Below, in pieces: positions 49,564 to 58,376 of a stretch of 64,000 nucleotides of DNA. The DNA is from Lentzea albidocapillata. Its GTDB lineage: Bacteria; Actinomycetota; Actinomycetes; Mycobacteriales; Pseudonocardiaceae. The DNA lies in NCBI RefSeq assembly GCF_000719115.1, contig NZ_JOEA01000003.1, forward strand, positions 186,001 to 250,000. The letters are read 5' to 3'. The notes beneath the pieces were generated by a model, which saw nothing but the letters and a program-made list of their open reading frames with translations, did not search any database and was not told the DNA's origin. How positions within the stretch are numbered: the first letter of the stretch is position 1; every line of letters starts with the position of its first letter. Position numbers and translations under genes: made by a program.

Positions 49564-49986
49564 TCAGAGCTGGCCGGTGGACTCACGCCAGGCCCGTTCC
49601 TTCTTGATCCACTCGTTGTCCTGCGGGAACTCGTCGATCGTGGGGACGCGGCGGATCTCGGTCTTGAACCCGGCCGCGGTCATCGGCGTGCGCTTGGCCC
49701 ACTCGACCGCGTCCTGGATGGTCGGGACGTTGATCAGGTAGAAGCCGTTGAACAGCTCCTTGGTCTCCCCGTACGGGCCGTCGGTGACCACGGGCGGCTC
49801 GGAGGAGAAGTCGACGACCACGCCCTCCTCGGCCGGAGCGAGCCCCTCGGCGGCGATCAGGACCCCGGCCTCGATCATCTCCTCGTTGAACTTGCCGACG
49901 GTCTCGAGCATCTGGTCGAAGTCGATCTCACCGAGGTTGCCCCAGGCCTCGTCGGAGGTCGCGCGCCAGATCAGCATGAACTTCAT
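49564..49986 (-). CDS. YCII/DGPF-domain protein partnered with ECF42
   Basis: 140 residues starting MKFMLIWRAT, with TDGPYGETKELFNGFYLINV near 86-106, the DGPF-type signature. Such proteins are co-located with ECF42 sigma factors across actinobacteria and are thought to be their main targets; their chemistry is unknown. It lies 30 bp upstream of the sigma gene on the same strand. GGGAG about 10 nt before ATG 49986 is a possible ribosome-binding site. Confidence 0.88.
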   Translation of the reverse strand: MKFMLIWRATSDEAWGNLGEIDFDQMLETVGKFNEEMIEAGVLIAAEGLAPAEEGVVVDFSSEPPVVTDGPYGETKELFNGFYLINVPTIQDAVEWAKRTPMTAAGFKTEIRRVPTIDEFPQDNEWIKKERAWRESTGQL

Positions 49987-50115
49987 CTCGGTGTCTCCCG
50001 GTAGGTTCGTGCGGGTCCGTTGTGGACCCTTTCACGCCCAGGTCGAACGGGCGGGGCGTTCGATCGACACACGACCCGGAATTTCTTGGAAATTTCTGTT
50101 CGCGCTGGTGAAACG

Positions 50116-50156
50116 ACCGAGCGGCCCACCCCGGTGATCGGGATGGGCCGCTCGGT
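50116..50156 (-). terminator. Terminator of the NfeD-SPFH operon
   Basis: ACCGAGCGGCCCA (50116-50128) and TGGGCCGCTCGGT (50144-50156) form a perfect 13-bp stem; the inner CCCG/CGGG extends it. It begins 11 nt after the SPFH stop on the minus strand. No T-run, as is usual here. Confidence 0.8.
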
Positions 50157-50167
50157 GTGTCGTCCGG

Positions 50168-51385
50168 TCAGACCTGCTCGCCCGGCTGGTGCAGCGACCG
50201 GGGCTGCTCGCCCTCGAAGCCGGCCAGTTCCGGCCGCGGCGTGGTGCCGGCGACCGGGCGCGGCATGGCGCTGAGCGGACCGGGCACCTCCTGGCGCGCG
50301 ACCGCCTCCGCGGCGGCGACGGCCTCGGCGACCTTCGGGTCGGACTTGAGGTCGAACCAGGCGGCGACCGCCTCGTCCTCGTCCTCCGGACGTGACGTCG
50401 CACCCTCGTCGGCGGCCGGGGGCTCGTAGCGGAACACCCCGTCCTCACCGGGCGCGCCGAGCATGCGGGCGAACCCTTCGAGGGCCTTGCCGTAGTCGGA
50501 CGGGATCATCCAGACCTTGTTCGCGTCGCCCTGGGCCATCTGCGGCAGCGTCTGCAGGTACTGGTAGGCCAGCACCTCCGGCGTCGGCTTGCCCGCCTTG
50601 ATCGCGGCGAACACCTTCTCGATGGCCTTGGCCTGACCCTGCGCCTGCAGGTAGCGGGCGGCACGTTCACCCTGCGCCCGCAGGATCTGCGACTGCCGCT
50701 CACCCTCCGCGGACAGGATCGAGGCCTGCTTGCCACCCTCGGCGGCGAGGATCTGCGACTGCTTCTGGCCCTCGGCGGTCTTGATCGACGACTCGCGCTG
50801 GCCCTCGGCGGTGAGGATCATGGCCCGCTTCTCGCGGTCGGCGCGCATCTGCTTCTCCATCGAGTCCTGGATGGAGGGCGGCGGGTCGATGGACTTGAGC
50901 TCGACGCGGGCGACGCGCAGGCCCCAGCGGCCGGTCGCCTCGTCCAGCACCCCGCGCAGCTGACCGTTGATGTGGTCACGCGAGGTCAGCGTCTCTTCCA
51001 GGCTCATGCCACCGACGAGGTTGCGCAGCGTCGTGATGGTGAGCTGCTCGACACCGACGATGTAGTTGGAGATCTCGTACACCGCGGAACGCGGCTCGGT
51101 GACCTGGAAGTACACGACGGTGTCGATGGACACCGTCAGGTTGTCCTTCGTGATCACCGGCTGGGGCGGGAACGACACGACCTGCTCGCGCAGGTCGATA
51201 CGGGCACGCACCTTGTCGATGAACGGGACGATGATGTTCAGGCCGGGTGCCGCGGTGTTGCGGTAGCGGCCGAGACGTTCGATGACGGCGGCCTGCGCCT
51301 GCGGGATGACCAGCACGGATTTGACGGCGATGGTCAGCACGAAGATCGCGATTACGGCGGCGATCACAGCGGTGATCGGGTCCAA
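50168..51385 (-). CDS. SPFH/Band 7 (stomatin-like, QmcA/paraslipin) protein
   Basis: 405 residues. One N-terminal membrane helix (ITAVIAAVIAIFVLTIAVKSVLVI) is followed by the Band 7 domain (about 28-200; AAVIERLGRYRNTAAPGLNIIVPFIDKVR at its start), then a helical region with repeated AEG(Q/E)(R/K)xSxI units near 203-250 (coiled coil), and an acidic C-terminal tail. SPFH proteins form large rings in the membrane and with NfeD define membrane microdomains. Both genes are on one operon and a strong terminator follows. Confidence 0.92.
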   Translation of the reverse strand: MDPITAVIAAVIAIFVLTIAVKSVLVIPQAQAAVIERLGRYRNTAAPGLNIIVPFIDKVRARIDLREQVVSFPPQPVITKDNLTVSIDTVVYFQVTEPRSAVYEISNYIVGVEQLTITTLRNLVGGMSLEETLTSRDHINGQLRGVLDEATGRWGLRVARVELKSIDPPPSIQDSMEKQMRADREKRAMILTAEGQRESSIKTAEGQKQSQILAAEGGKQASILSAEGERQSQILRAQGERAARYLQAQGQAKAIEKVFAAIKAGKPTPEVLAYQYLQTLPQMAQGDANKVWMIPSDYGKALEGFARMLGAPGEDGVFRYEPPAADEGATSRPEDEDEAVAAWFDLKSDPKVAEAVAAAEAVARQEVPGPLSAMPRPVAGTTPRPELAGFEGEQPRSLHQPGEQV

Positions 51386-51411
51386 CTCGGTTCACACCCT
51401 CCTGCGGGCGC

Positions 51412-51837
51412 TCACACCGCGGCTATCACCACGGCGACGGCGCCCGAGATCTCGACAACGGTGACGGCTTCGCCTTCTTCGACCACGGACCCGTCGAGGG
51501 TGCGCGCGCTCCAGGTGTCGCCGCCGATCTTGACCTGCCCGCCGTGCTCGTCGACCTTCGTCACCGCGACGGCCCTGCCGCCCAGCAGTGCCTCGTGGTG
51601 CATCCGGATGCCTGAGCCGAGCTGCAGCCGCTTCTTGAGCAACGGCCGGGCCGCGACGATCAGGCCCACCGACGACGCCGCGAAGACGAGCACGCTCACC
51701 AGGTCGGGGACACCCAGTGCGGACACGCCTGCCGCGGCCAGCGCGGCGGTGCCGAGCATGACCAGCACGAAGTCACCGGAGAGAACCTCGGCGACGACGA
51801 GCAGTATCCCGACGATCAGCCAGATCAGGGCGGCCAT
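51412..51837 (-). CDS. NfeD-family membrane protein
   Basis: 141 residues from ATG 51837. Three membrane helices (ALIWLIVGILLVVAEVLSGDFV, AALAAAGVSAL, VLVFAASSVGLIVAA) are followed by an OB-fold C-terminal domain (HHEALLGGRAVAVTKVDEHGGQVKIGGDTWSAR). This is the short NfeD form that works with SPFH proteins. TATGTA is 7 nt before the ATG on the minus strand, suggesting leaderless translation; ATG 51849 is an alternative. The SPFH gene follows after 26 bp. Confidence 0.88.
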   Translation of the reverse strand: MAALIWLIVGILLVVAEVLSGDFVLVMLGTAALAAAGVSALGVPDLVSVLVFAASSVGLIVAARPLLKKRLQLGSGIRMHHEALLGGRAVAVTKVDEHGGQVKIGGDTWSARTLDGSVVEEGEAVTVVEISGAVAVVIAAV

Positions 51838-52020
51838 GGCCCCATACATACACCAACGGGGACTGCCGGATCGGAGATTCACCGTGCTGCGCCCTGGACC
51901 GTAACGAAATCGATCAACGGAAGATGATTCGGGCGAAGGAGGCGTGACGCTGGGGTGTCCTGGCGCTCGGCGCGAGCCTCATCGCGTGGACTCCCCCGCG
52001 CCGCTGCGAGGGAGGCGCGG

Positions 52021-52827
52021 TCAGTCCTGGGGGACGGTGACGAAGTCGATGAGCCGTTCGACGGCGCCGAGCAGGTCGGACTCGATGTCGCGGTAGCTGC
52101 TCACGGAGCTCAGGACGCGCTGCCAGCCCTCCCAGGTCTCGCCCCAGCCCAGCTGCGCGCACACGCCGGTCTTCCAGTCGACGCCGCGCGGCACGACGGG
52201 CCAGGCCTTGATCTTGACGGCCCGGGGCTTCACGGCCTGCCAGATGTCGACGTAGGGGTGGCCGGTGACCAGCACGTTGTCGTCACGGATCTGATCGACG
52301 ACGCGCTGTTCCTTGGAGTTCGCGACGAGGTGGTCGACCAGGACGCCGAGGCGGCGGTGCGACGCGGTGCCGAACTCGGCGATGCGCTGCGGGAGTTCGT
52401 CGACGCCGTGCAGAGGTTCCACGACGATGCCTTCGACGCGCAGGTCGTGACCCCAGACGCGTTCGACGAGCTCGGCGTCGTGCTTGCCCTCGACCCAGAT
52501 GCGGCTGGCCTTGGCGGTCTGCGCGCGCAACCCCTCGACCTTGACCGAACCGGACGCGGTGATCTTCGCCTTGGCCGGCCGGGGTGCGGGTTTGACCAGG
52601 GTGACGGGCTGTCCGTCGACGAGGAACCCGGCAGGGCGCAGCGGGAACAGCCGGTGGCGGCCGTGGCGGTCCTCCAGGACGACCTGGCCGTACTCGAACT
52701 TCACGACGGCTCCGCAGAAGCCGCTGGCGGGGTCCTCGACGACGAGGCCGGGTTCGGCCGCGATCTCGGGCACCTTCTTGCGCTTGCGGGTCGAGAGGAT
52801 GTCGCGGCCGTAGTCGTGGGAACGCAC
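52021..52827 (-). CDS. DUF3097-family protein
   Basis: 268 residues from GTG 52827. The family begins RSHDYGRDILS and carries VRKxVP-like and GFCGAVVKFEYG segments; the family is strictly actinobacterial and its role is unknown. The middle part, IWVEGKHDAELVERVWGHDLRVEGIVVEPLHG, looks like a Toprim-type fold with EGKHDAELV, and IRDDNVLVTGHPYVDIWQ supplies acidic residues. TAACCT 8 nt before the start overlaps the stop of the APH gene. Function in DNA or RNA processing is possible. Confidence 0.85.
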   Translation of the reverse strand: MRSHDYGRDILSTRKRKKVPEIAAEPGLVVEDPASGFCGAVVKFEYGQVVLEDRHGRHRLFPLRPAGFLVDGQPVTLVKPAPRPAKAKITASGSVKVEGLRAQTAKASRIWVEGKHDAELVERVWGHDLRVEGIVVEPLHGVDELPQRIAEFGTASHRRLGVLVDHLVANSKEQRVVDQIRDDNVLVTGHPYVDIWQAVKPRAVKIKAWPVVPRGVDWKTGVCAQLGWGETWEGWQRVLSSVSSYRDIESDLLGAVERLIDFVTVPQD

Positions 52828-52838
52828 GGCTCGCAAGG

Positions 52839-53540
52839 TTAGCCGTAGAACGGTTTGAAGGCGGTGAGCCACTCGTGGACGCGGTCGAGATCGACGTCGG
52901 CGCCGTGCAGGTCGTGGCCGCCGTGCACGAAGTCGAGCCAGTCGACGGCCGGGTCGCCGACGCAGGCGCGCGGGTCGATCGCGACCGGTCCGTCCGGGCC
53001 TTGCAGGACGTTGCCGGGATGCATGTCGCCGTGCAGCAGCACCGGCTTGACGTTGTCCGCGGCGAGTTTGCGGGCACGGTGGTGCTCGGTGGCGTAGTAG
53101 GTGCCGGTGCGGCGGGTGAGCACGGTCTCGAACAGGAAGTCGACGCGGGCTTTGAGCGGCGGGAACCCCGCCGGGTCCGCCTCGTGCAGGTGCGGGACGA
53201 CCGTCGCCGGGTCGGCTGCGGGGGTGCCGGGCCGGATCGGCGCCAGCAGCAACGCGCCGCGGGGGAGGTCGGCGTCGAGGAGGTCGACCACGGCGGGCGT
53301 GTGGGCCCAGGCGGCCAGTGCCCGTGCCTCGTGCACGGCGATGTCGTGGTCCGGGGTGAGTTTGAGGACGGCGCTGGTGCACAGGAACGTGGTGCCGGTG
53401 CCGCCGGGCATGTGGTGCAGCAGCGTGAGGCCCCAGCGGGCGGTGAGCGTGGCGACCAGGTCGGGCAGCGCGTCGATCCACCCGGTCACGTCGGTGCCGA
53501 AGCGTCGGATCAGCCGGGTTCTGGCCTCGTCATCGATCAC
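52839..53540 (-). CDS. Aminoglycoside-6-phosphotransferase-like kinase (APH(6) type)
   Basis: 233 residues with the small-molecule kinase core: HGDMHPGNVL near 170 (catalytic Asp and Mg-binding Asn) and AIDPRACVGDPAVDWLDF near 190 (second metal Asp). This arrangement with IDPxxxxGDP is typical of streptomycin 6-kinase and hydroxyurea-phosphotransferase-like enzymes. Without antibiotic genes nearby, the substrate may be a sugar or an aminoglycoside. TAATCT is 7 nt before GTG 53540 on the minus strand, a clear leaderless candidate. The DUF3097 gene follows after 11 bp. Confidence 0.85.
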   Translation of the reverse strand: MIDDEARTRLIRRFGTDVTGWIDALPDLVATLTARWGLTLLHHMPGGTGTTFLCTSAVLKLTPDHDIAVHEARALAAWAHTPAVVDLLDADLPRGALLLAPIRPGTPAADPATVVPHLHEADPAGFPPLKARVDFLFETVLTRRTGTYYATEHHRARKLAADNVKPVLLHGDMHPGNVLQGPDGPVAIDPRACVGDPAVDWLDFVHGGHDLHGADVDLDRVHEWLTAFKPFYG

Positions 53541-53583
53541 TCAACTCAGATTAGCGTGCCGTCCGCGGCCTAGAACGCGTGAC

Positions 53584-54372
53584 CTAGAACGCGGGCCAGG
53601 GAATGGCTGGCCAGTCGCCCGACGGTTCGGGGAAGACCCCGGCGGCCAGCAGCTTGTCGACCCGTTCACCGACGGCGCGGACCTCGGCGCGCGTGAGGTG
53701 CTCGTGCAGCGACTCCCCCAGGGTCGCGTCGAGCTCGGATCTCAGGCGGCGCAACGCCTCGACGACGTGGTCGGGCAGGGGTTCGCGGGCCCAGCCCCAC
53801 AGCACGGTGCGGAGTTTGGGTTCGGTGTGCAGGCAGATGCCGTGGTCGACGCCGTACACGGCGCCGTCGAGGGCGTGCAGGACGTGGCCGCCCTTGCGGT
53901 CGGCGTTGTTGACGACGACGTCGAAGGCGGACATCTCGGCGACGCGCGGGTGGTCGGCGTGCACGAGGACGGCCGGGTCGCCGAAGCGGTCGTGGGCGTG
54001 GAAGACGGGGATCCAGCCGGGTTTGACGTCGTCGACTCCGATGATGTCGACGAGTTCGTCCTCTTCGCGGGTCTCGACCCACAGCTGGACCATGCCGCTG
54101 CCGAACGGGCCGGCCCGCAGGACGGTGGGCGGCACGACGCCGATGCCCGACGCGGCGGAGATCAGGTAGGTGGCCACCTCGCGGCCGGCGAGCGTGCCGT
54201 CGGGGAAGTCCCACAGCGGCCGTTCGCCTCGCACGGGTTTGTAGACGCACTGCGCGTCGACGCCGTCCAGCGAGATCTTGCAGAACAAGGTGGCGTTGGA
54301 GGCGTCGACGAGGCGGCCTTCGACCTCGATGCGGCCGTGTTCGAGCAACCGCAGGGCCGCGGAGGTGTCCAC
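53584..54372 (-). CDS. SCO1664-family protein (PI3/4-kinase-like fold)
   Basis: 262 residues from GTG 54372. It follows the DUF3090 gene directly. Segments such as ATLFCKISLDGVDAQCVYKPVRGERPLWDFPDGTLAGREVATYL near 22-65, FDVVVNNADRKGGHVL near 155 and GVDHGICLHTEPKLRTVLWGW near 175 recall the protein-kinase-like/PI3-kinase fold, with VYKP (ATP-lysine), NNADRKGGH (catalytic loop) and GVDHG (metal Asp). The family is linked to DUF3090 and mycothiol-ligase genes in actinobacteria, but here mshC is not adjacent. Function unknown. Confidence 0.85.
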   Translation of the reverse strand: MDTSAALRLLEHGRIEVEGRLVDASNATLFCKISLDGVDAQCVYKPVRGERPLWDFPDGTLAGREVATYLISAASGIGVVPPTVLRAGPFGSGMVQLWVETREEDELVDIIGVDDVKPGWIPVFHAHDRFGDPAVLVHADHPRVAEMSAFDVVVNNADRKGGHVLHALDGAVYGVDHGICLHTEPKLRTVLWGWAREPLPDHVVEALRRLRSELDATLGESLHEHLTRAEVRAVGERVDKLLAAGVFPEPSGDWPAIPWPAF

Positions 54373-54373
54373 G

Positions 54374-54940
54374 TCAGTCTTCTTCGGTGCGGCGGTAGCC
54401 GTTCTGCCGGGGGCAGATGTGGCCGTCCGCGTCGAGCGGTTCGTTGCACAGCGGGCAGGGTTTGCGGCCGGCGTTGACGACACGGTCGGCGCGTTCGGCG
54501 AAGGCGCGGGCGGCGGACGGGGACAGGAAGACCCGCACGGCGTCGGGGCCTTCCTCGGTGTCGTCGAGCACGACGGCCTCGTCGACCTCCTCCTCGGAGA
54601 CCGCGAGGAGTTCGATGACGACCGCCTTGGACTCGGCGTCCCAGCCCAGTCCCATGGTGCCGACGCGGAACTCCTCCTCGACGGGCACGTCGAGGGGCTG
54701 GGTGTCGAGGTCGTCGGGCGGGGCGTCGTCGGGCACGTCGGTGCCGAAGCGGCGATGCACCTCCTCGAGCAACGAGCCGATGCGCTCGGCGAGGACCTGG
54801 ACCTGCTGCTTTTCCAGGGCGACGCTGATCAACCTGCTCTGCTCTGAGGCCTGCAGGTAGAAGACGCGGTCGCCGGGCTGCCCGACGGTTCCTGCGATGA
54901 ACCGGTCGGGTGCGCGGAATACGTGAATGACACGAGCCAT
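54374..54940 (-). CDS. DUF3090-family protein
   Basis: 188 residues from ATG 54940, starting MARVIHVFRAPDRFIAGTVGQPG. It ends with CPLCNEPLDADGHICPRQNGYR near 167-188, a four-Cys zinc ribbon. The family is conserved in actinobacteria and is found next to SCO1664-type genes. The stop is one base before the SCO1664-like start, so they are co-translated. Role unknown; a DNA- or nucleotide-related function is only a guess. Confidence 0.86.
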   Translation of the reverse strand: MARVIHVFRAPDRFIAGTVGQPGDRVFYLQASEQSRLISVALEKQQVQVLAERIGSLLEEVHRRFGTDVPDDAPPDDLDTQPLDVPVEEEFRVGTMGLGWDAESKAVVIELLAVSEEEVDEAVVLDDTEEGPDAVRVFLSPSAARAFAERADRVVNAGRKPCPLCNEPLDADGHICPRQNGYRRTEED

Positions 54941-55018
54941 GGCAGATACGACCCTAGGCCACGCGGAGATCGTCGGCAGGTCCTCCCCCACCAAACACCG
55001 CGCGTATAGGGTCGGGCT

Positions 55019-56905
55019 GTGGTGAAGATCGCTTCGTACGGGACCTGGACCTCGCCGATCAAGGCCGGCGACACCTCGAAACCGGGAGGTGGGTTCCAGT
55101 GGGCCGACCTGCATGGTGAGCAGGTGTGGTGGGCGGAGAGCCGGCCGGCCGAGGGCGGCAGAGTGGCGCTGGTGCGTGACGGCGCGGAGGTGCTGCCCGC
55201 GCCGTGGAACGCCCGCAACCGGGTGCACGAGTACGGCGGACGGCCGTTCGTGGTGCTGGCGCCGGACAGGGTGGCGTTCACGCACTGGGACGACCAGCGC
55301 GTGTACGTGTTCGATCCGGACTCTCCCGAGCCCAAGCCGTTGACCGAGGCGCCGCAGCGCCACCACGGGGTGCGGTACTCCGACCTGTCGGCGGGCCCGG
55401 ACGGCGAGGTGTGGTGCGTGCGGGAGACCGTCACGGGTGACGCGCGCACCGACGTGCGCCGTGACCTGGTGGCGATCACGCAGGCGGGCGAGGTCCGGGT
55501 GCTGGGCGCCTCGCACCACTTCATGACCGGACCGAAGATCAGCCCGGACGGCACCAGGTTCGCGTGGATCGGCTGGAACCACCCGCAGATGCCGTGGGAC
55601 GGCACCGAGCTGTGCGTCGCCGAGGTCGGTTCGGCCACCCACGAGGTGGTCTCGGGGTCGGCGACGGAGGCGGTGTGCCAGTTCGAGTGGGAGGGCGACT
55701 CGCTGCTGGCGCTGACCGACCCGGACGGCTGGTGGAACCTGTTCCGCGTCTCCCCCGACGGCACCCGCACGAACCTGGCGCCGTGCGAGGAGGAGCTGGG
55801 CGGGCCGATGTGGCGGCTGGGCAACCGCTGGTTCGCGACGCTGTCGCCGGGCCGGTACCTGGTGGTGCGCTCGGGGCAGCTGGCGGTGCTCGACGAACGG
55901 TCCGCGACGGTGACCGACGTGCAGACCGACCTGCCGACGTGGGTGCCGGACCTGTCGGTGCGCGACGGCGTGGTGGTGTGCGCGGCGGCGGGGCCGACGT
56001 CGGACTTCGCCGTGGTGCGGCTGGATCTGTCCAACGGTGAGCTGACCTACCTGACCGGCGGGGAGCAATCCCCCGAGGCCGCGTATCTGCCGGTGCCGGT
56101 GGAGCGGATGTTCGGTGAGATCCCGGCGTACGTGTACGCGCCGTCGAACCCCGATTTCGCGGGGCCTGAGGGTGAGTTGCCGCCGTACGTGGTGCACGTG
56201 CACGGCGGGCCGACGGGGCGTGCGCTGCCCAAGCTCGACAGCGACATCGCCTACCTGACCAGCCGCGGCATCGGTGTGGTGGCGGTGAACTACGGCGGCT
56301 CGACCGGCTACGGGCGGGCGTTTCGCGAGCGGCTGCGGGAGCAGTGGGGTGTAGTGGACGTGCAGGACTGCGCGTTCGTCGCCCAGCAGCTGGCCGCGGA
56401 GGGCACGGCGGACCCGAAGCGGCTGGGGATCCGGGGTGGTTCGGCGGGTGGCTGGACGTCGGCGGCGTCGCTGACGTCCACGGACGTCTACCGGTGCGGC
56501 ATGGTCGCGTTCCCGATCCTGGACCTGGCGGGGTGGACGTCGGAGGGCGGCGAGACGCACGACTTCGAGTCGCGCTACGTCGAGGGCCTGGTCGGGACGC
56601 TGCCGGAGGCCGCGGACCGCTATCGGGACCGGTCGCCGTCGACGAAGGCACGTCAGGTGTCGGGGCCGGTGCTGCTGTTGCAGGGCCTGGAGGACGAGAT
56701 CTGCCCGCCGGAGCAGGCGGACCGGTTCGCCGCGGACCTGGCCGGGTCGGGTATTCCGCACGCGTACCTGCGGTTCGAGGGTGAGCAGCACGGGTTCCGG
56801 ATGGCCGGGAACATCAAGGCGGCGCTGGAGGCGGAGCTGTCGTTCTACGGGCAGGCGTTCGGGTTCGTGCCCGCGGGTGTGCCGGTGCTGGACCTGTCGG
56901 AGTGA
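55019..56905 (+). CDS. Prolyl oligopeptidase-family serine peptidase (S9)
   Basis: 628 residues. The first about 370 form a seven-bladed beta-propeller with repeated GPDGEVW and SPDGTRFAW-type strands; residues about 370-628 are the alpha/beta hydrolase domain with VHVHGGPTGR (oxyanion), GIRGGSAGG (Ser nucleophile near 480), a later Asp and GEQHGF (His). It is cytosolic (no signal peptide) and degrades short peptides. GTG 55019 or 55022 start; TATAGG is 8 nt upstream, so leaderless. Its stop overlaps the S66 peptidase gene start by four bases. Confidence 0.92.
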   Translation: MVKIASYGTWTSPIKAGDTSKPGGGFQWADLHGEQVWWAESRPAEGGRVALVRDGAEVLPAPWNARNRVHEYGGRPFVVLAPDRVAFTHWDDQRVYVFDPDSPEPKPLTEAPQRHHGVRYSDLSAGPDGEVWCVRETVTGDARTDVRRDLVAITQAGEVRVLGASHHFMTGPKISPDGTRFAWIGWNHPQMPWDGTELCVAEVGSATHEVVSGSATEAVCQFEWEGDSLLALTDPDGWWNLFRVSPDGTRTNLAPCEEELGGPMWRLGNRWFATLSPGRYLVVRSGQLAVLDERSATVTDVQTDLPTWVPDLSVRDGVVVCAAAGPTSDFAVVRLDLSNGELTYLTGGEQSPEAAYLPVPVERMFGEIPAYVYAPSNPDFAGPEGELPPYVVHVHGGPTGRALPKLDSDIAYLTSRGIGVVAVNYGGSTGYGRAFRERLREQWGVVDVQDCAFVAQQLAAEGTADPKRLGIRGGSAGGWTSAASLTSTDVYRCGMVAFPILDLAGWTSEGGETHDFESRYVEGLVGTLPEAADRYRDRSPSTKARQVSGPVLLLQGLEDEICPPEQADRFAADLAGSGIPHAYLRFEGEQHGFRMAGNIKAALEAELSFYGQAFGFVPAGVPVLDLSE

Positions 56906-57750
56906 GTTCGCTGTGCGCCGGGGATCGGGTCGCGCTGGTGTCACCGGCCGGCCCGGCCCTGGCCTCGAGGATCGCCGCGGGTGCGGGGGTGCTGCGGTCG
57001 TGGGGCCTGCAGGTCGCCACGCCGCAGGTGGGGCCGTGGTCGTTGCCGTATCTGGCGGGGTCCGACCAGGCGCGGGCGGCGGAGTTCGTGGCGGCGTGGT
57101 GCTCCGACGTGGCGGCGGTGTTCTGCGTGCGCGGCGGCTACGGGTCTCTGCGGATGACGGACCTGGTGCCGTGGAAGGACCTGCCGCCGCGGGTGTTCGT
57201 GGGTTCCTCGGACGTGACGGTGCTGCACGCGGAGCTCAACGCGGTGGGGCAGTCCACGGTGTTCGGGCCGATGCCGGGCACCTCGGACTTCGTCGACGAC
57301 CCGCTGGCCCAGGCACGGCTGCGTGAGCTGCTGTTCACGGGCACGCGCTCGTGGACGGCGGGAACGCCGGTGGTGGCGGGCACCGCGCGCGGGGTGCTCA
57401 CGGGCGGGAACGCGGCGTTGCTGGCGGCGTCGGTGGGCGGGCCGCGGTGGGCGCCGCCGGTGCCGGGGGCGATCGCGTTGCTGGAGGACATCGGTGAGGA
57501 GCCCTACCGGCTGGACCGGATCCTGACGCAGCTGCTGCGGGCGGGCTGGTTCGAGCCGGTGTCGGGGATCGTGCTGGGGTCGTGGACGGACTGCGGTGAC
57601 GTGTCGGCGGTGCTGGCGGACCGCCTGTCGGGGCTGGGCGTGCCGATCCTGGGCGATTTCGGGTTCGGGCACTGCGTGGGCTCGTGGTCGTTGCCGCTGG
57701 GGGTGCCGGCGGTGCTGGACGCCTCAGCCGCGAGGCTGACGCTGCTGTAG
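56902..57750 (+). CDS. LD-carboxypeptidase (S66, microcin C7/MccF-like)
   Basis: 282 residues. The catalytic Ser is in VGSSDVT near 98 (family G(Y/F)SD), with RGGYG near 76, the Glu in LLEDIGEEPYRLDR near 195-208 and His in GFGHC near 256. S66 enzymes cut L-D peptide bonds in peptidoglycan tetrapeptides or detoxify peptide-nucleotides. GTGA overlap with the S9 gene (56902-56905) indicates co-translation; the two peptidases may work together in recycling. It overlaps the convergent regulator gene by 27 bp. Confidence 0.9.
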   Translation: MSSLCAGDRVALVSPAGPALASRIAAGAGVLRSWGLQVATPQVGPWSLPYLAGSDQARAAEFVAAWCSDVAAVFCVRGGYGSLRMTDLVPWKDLPPRVFVGSSDVTVLHAELNAVGQSTVFGPMPGTSDFVDDPLAQARLRELLFTGTRSWTAGTPVVAGTARGVLTGGNAALLAASVGGPRWAPPVPGAIALLEDIGEEPYRLDRILTQLLRAGWFEPVSGIVLGSWTDCGDVSAVLADRLSGLGVPILGDFGFGHCVGSWSLPLGVPAVLDASAARLTLL

Positions 57751-58272
57751 GGCGTCGGCGCGCAACCGGTCGGTGTGCCGGCTGATGTCGGCGATCTGCC
57801 GCGCCAGGCCGGGCTGTCCGTCGCGCAGGCCGGGCCCGGCCTGCGCCAGGGGGCCGAGCAGACCGGCTGCGTCCTGCCCGGCGAGTGCCTGTTGCACGGC
57901 GGGGTCGTGCGGGCCCACCTGGGCGGCCAGGTTGCGCAGCACGGCGGCGTTCTGCTGCGCCCACGCGGTGACGGCCTTGTCTCCCGCGCGCCGGTCGCGT
58001 TCGGCCTGCACGCGCTCGTCGCCGGTGCCGGACTCGCCGGTGCGGCGCACGCGCAGGTAGCGCTTCTCGGCGGCCTGCCGGCTGGCGACGCCGAGGGCCG
58101 GGGCGAGGTCGGCCCAGCTCGTGCCCAGTGCCCGCGCGGCCTCGATGAGCTGGGGTTCCCAGCCGGACAGTTCGTCGCGCAGCTGCCTGAGCAGCATCAA
58201 CGCCGCGAGGACCTCGGTGGCGTCACCGGGCGTGGCGGCCGCGGACCGGACCACGTCGTAGTCGTTCGTCAT
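57724..58272 (-). CDS. Putative Hsp18/Hsp20 transcriptional regulator
   Basis: 182 residues from ATG 58272. It resembles the actinobacterial proteins annotated as HSP18 regulators: [36 protein letters not shown] near 40-75 reads as a helix-turn-helix, followed by a helical C-terminal half with QARLxDIS-like ends. GGGAGG is 5 nt before the ATG. It is divergent from the Hsp20 gene, with an inverted repeat between them. Regulation of that gene by this protein is inferred from position. Confidence 0.72.
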   Translation of the reverse strand: MTNDYDVVRSAAATPGDATEVLAALMLLRQLRDELSGWEPQLIEAARALGTSWADLAPALGVASRQAAEKRYLRVRRTGESGTGDERVQAERDRRAGDKAVTAWAQQNAAVLRNLAAQVGPHDPAVQQALAGQDAAGLLGPLAQAGPGLRDGQPGLARQIADISRHTDRLRADALQQRQPRG

Positions 58273-58298
58273 GTCATCCTCCCGATGACGCAGGGGAC

Positions 58299-58327
58299 TT
58301 GTCATCGTTTCGACGACATGTTACAAC
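58299..58327 (+). promoter_or_regulatory. hsp20 promoter with inverted-repeat operator
   Basis: TTGTCA (58299-58304) and TACAAC (58322-58327) are 17 bp apart. The imperfect palindrome TGTCATCGTTTCGACGACA (58300-58318; 7 of 8 arm positions) overlaps the -35 and spacer. GGAGG is just before the Hsp20 start at 58377, giving a leader of about 45 nt. Confidence 0.65.
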
Positions 58328-58376
58328 GGTGGGGCAGCGCATTGACAGTCCTACGAGTGATGACTGGAGGTGTCAG

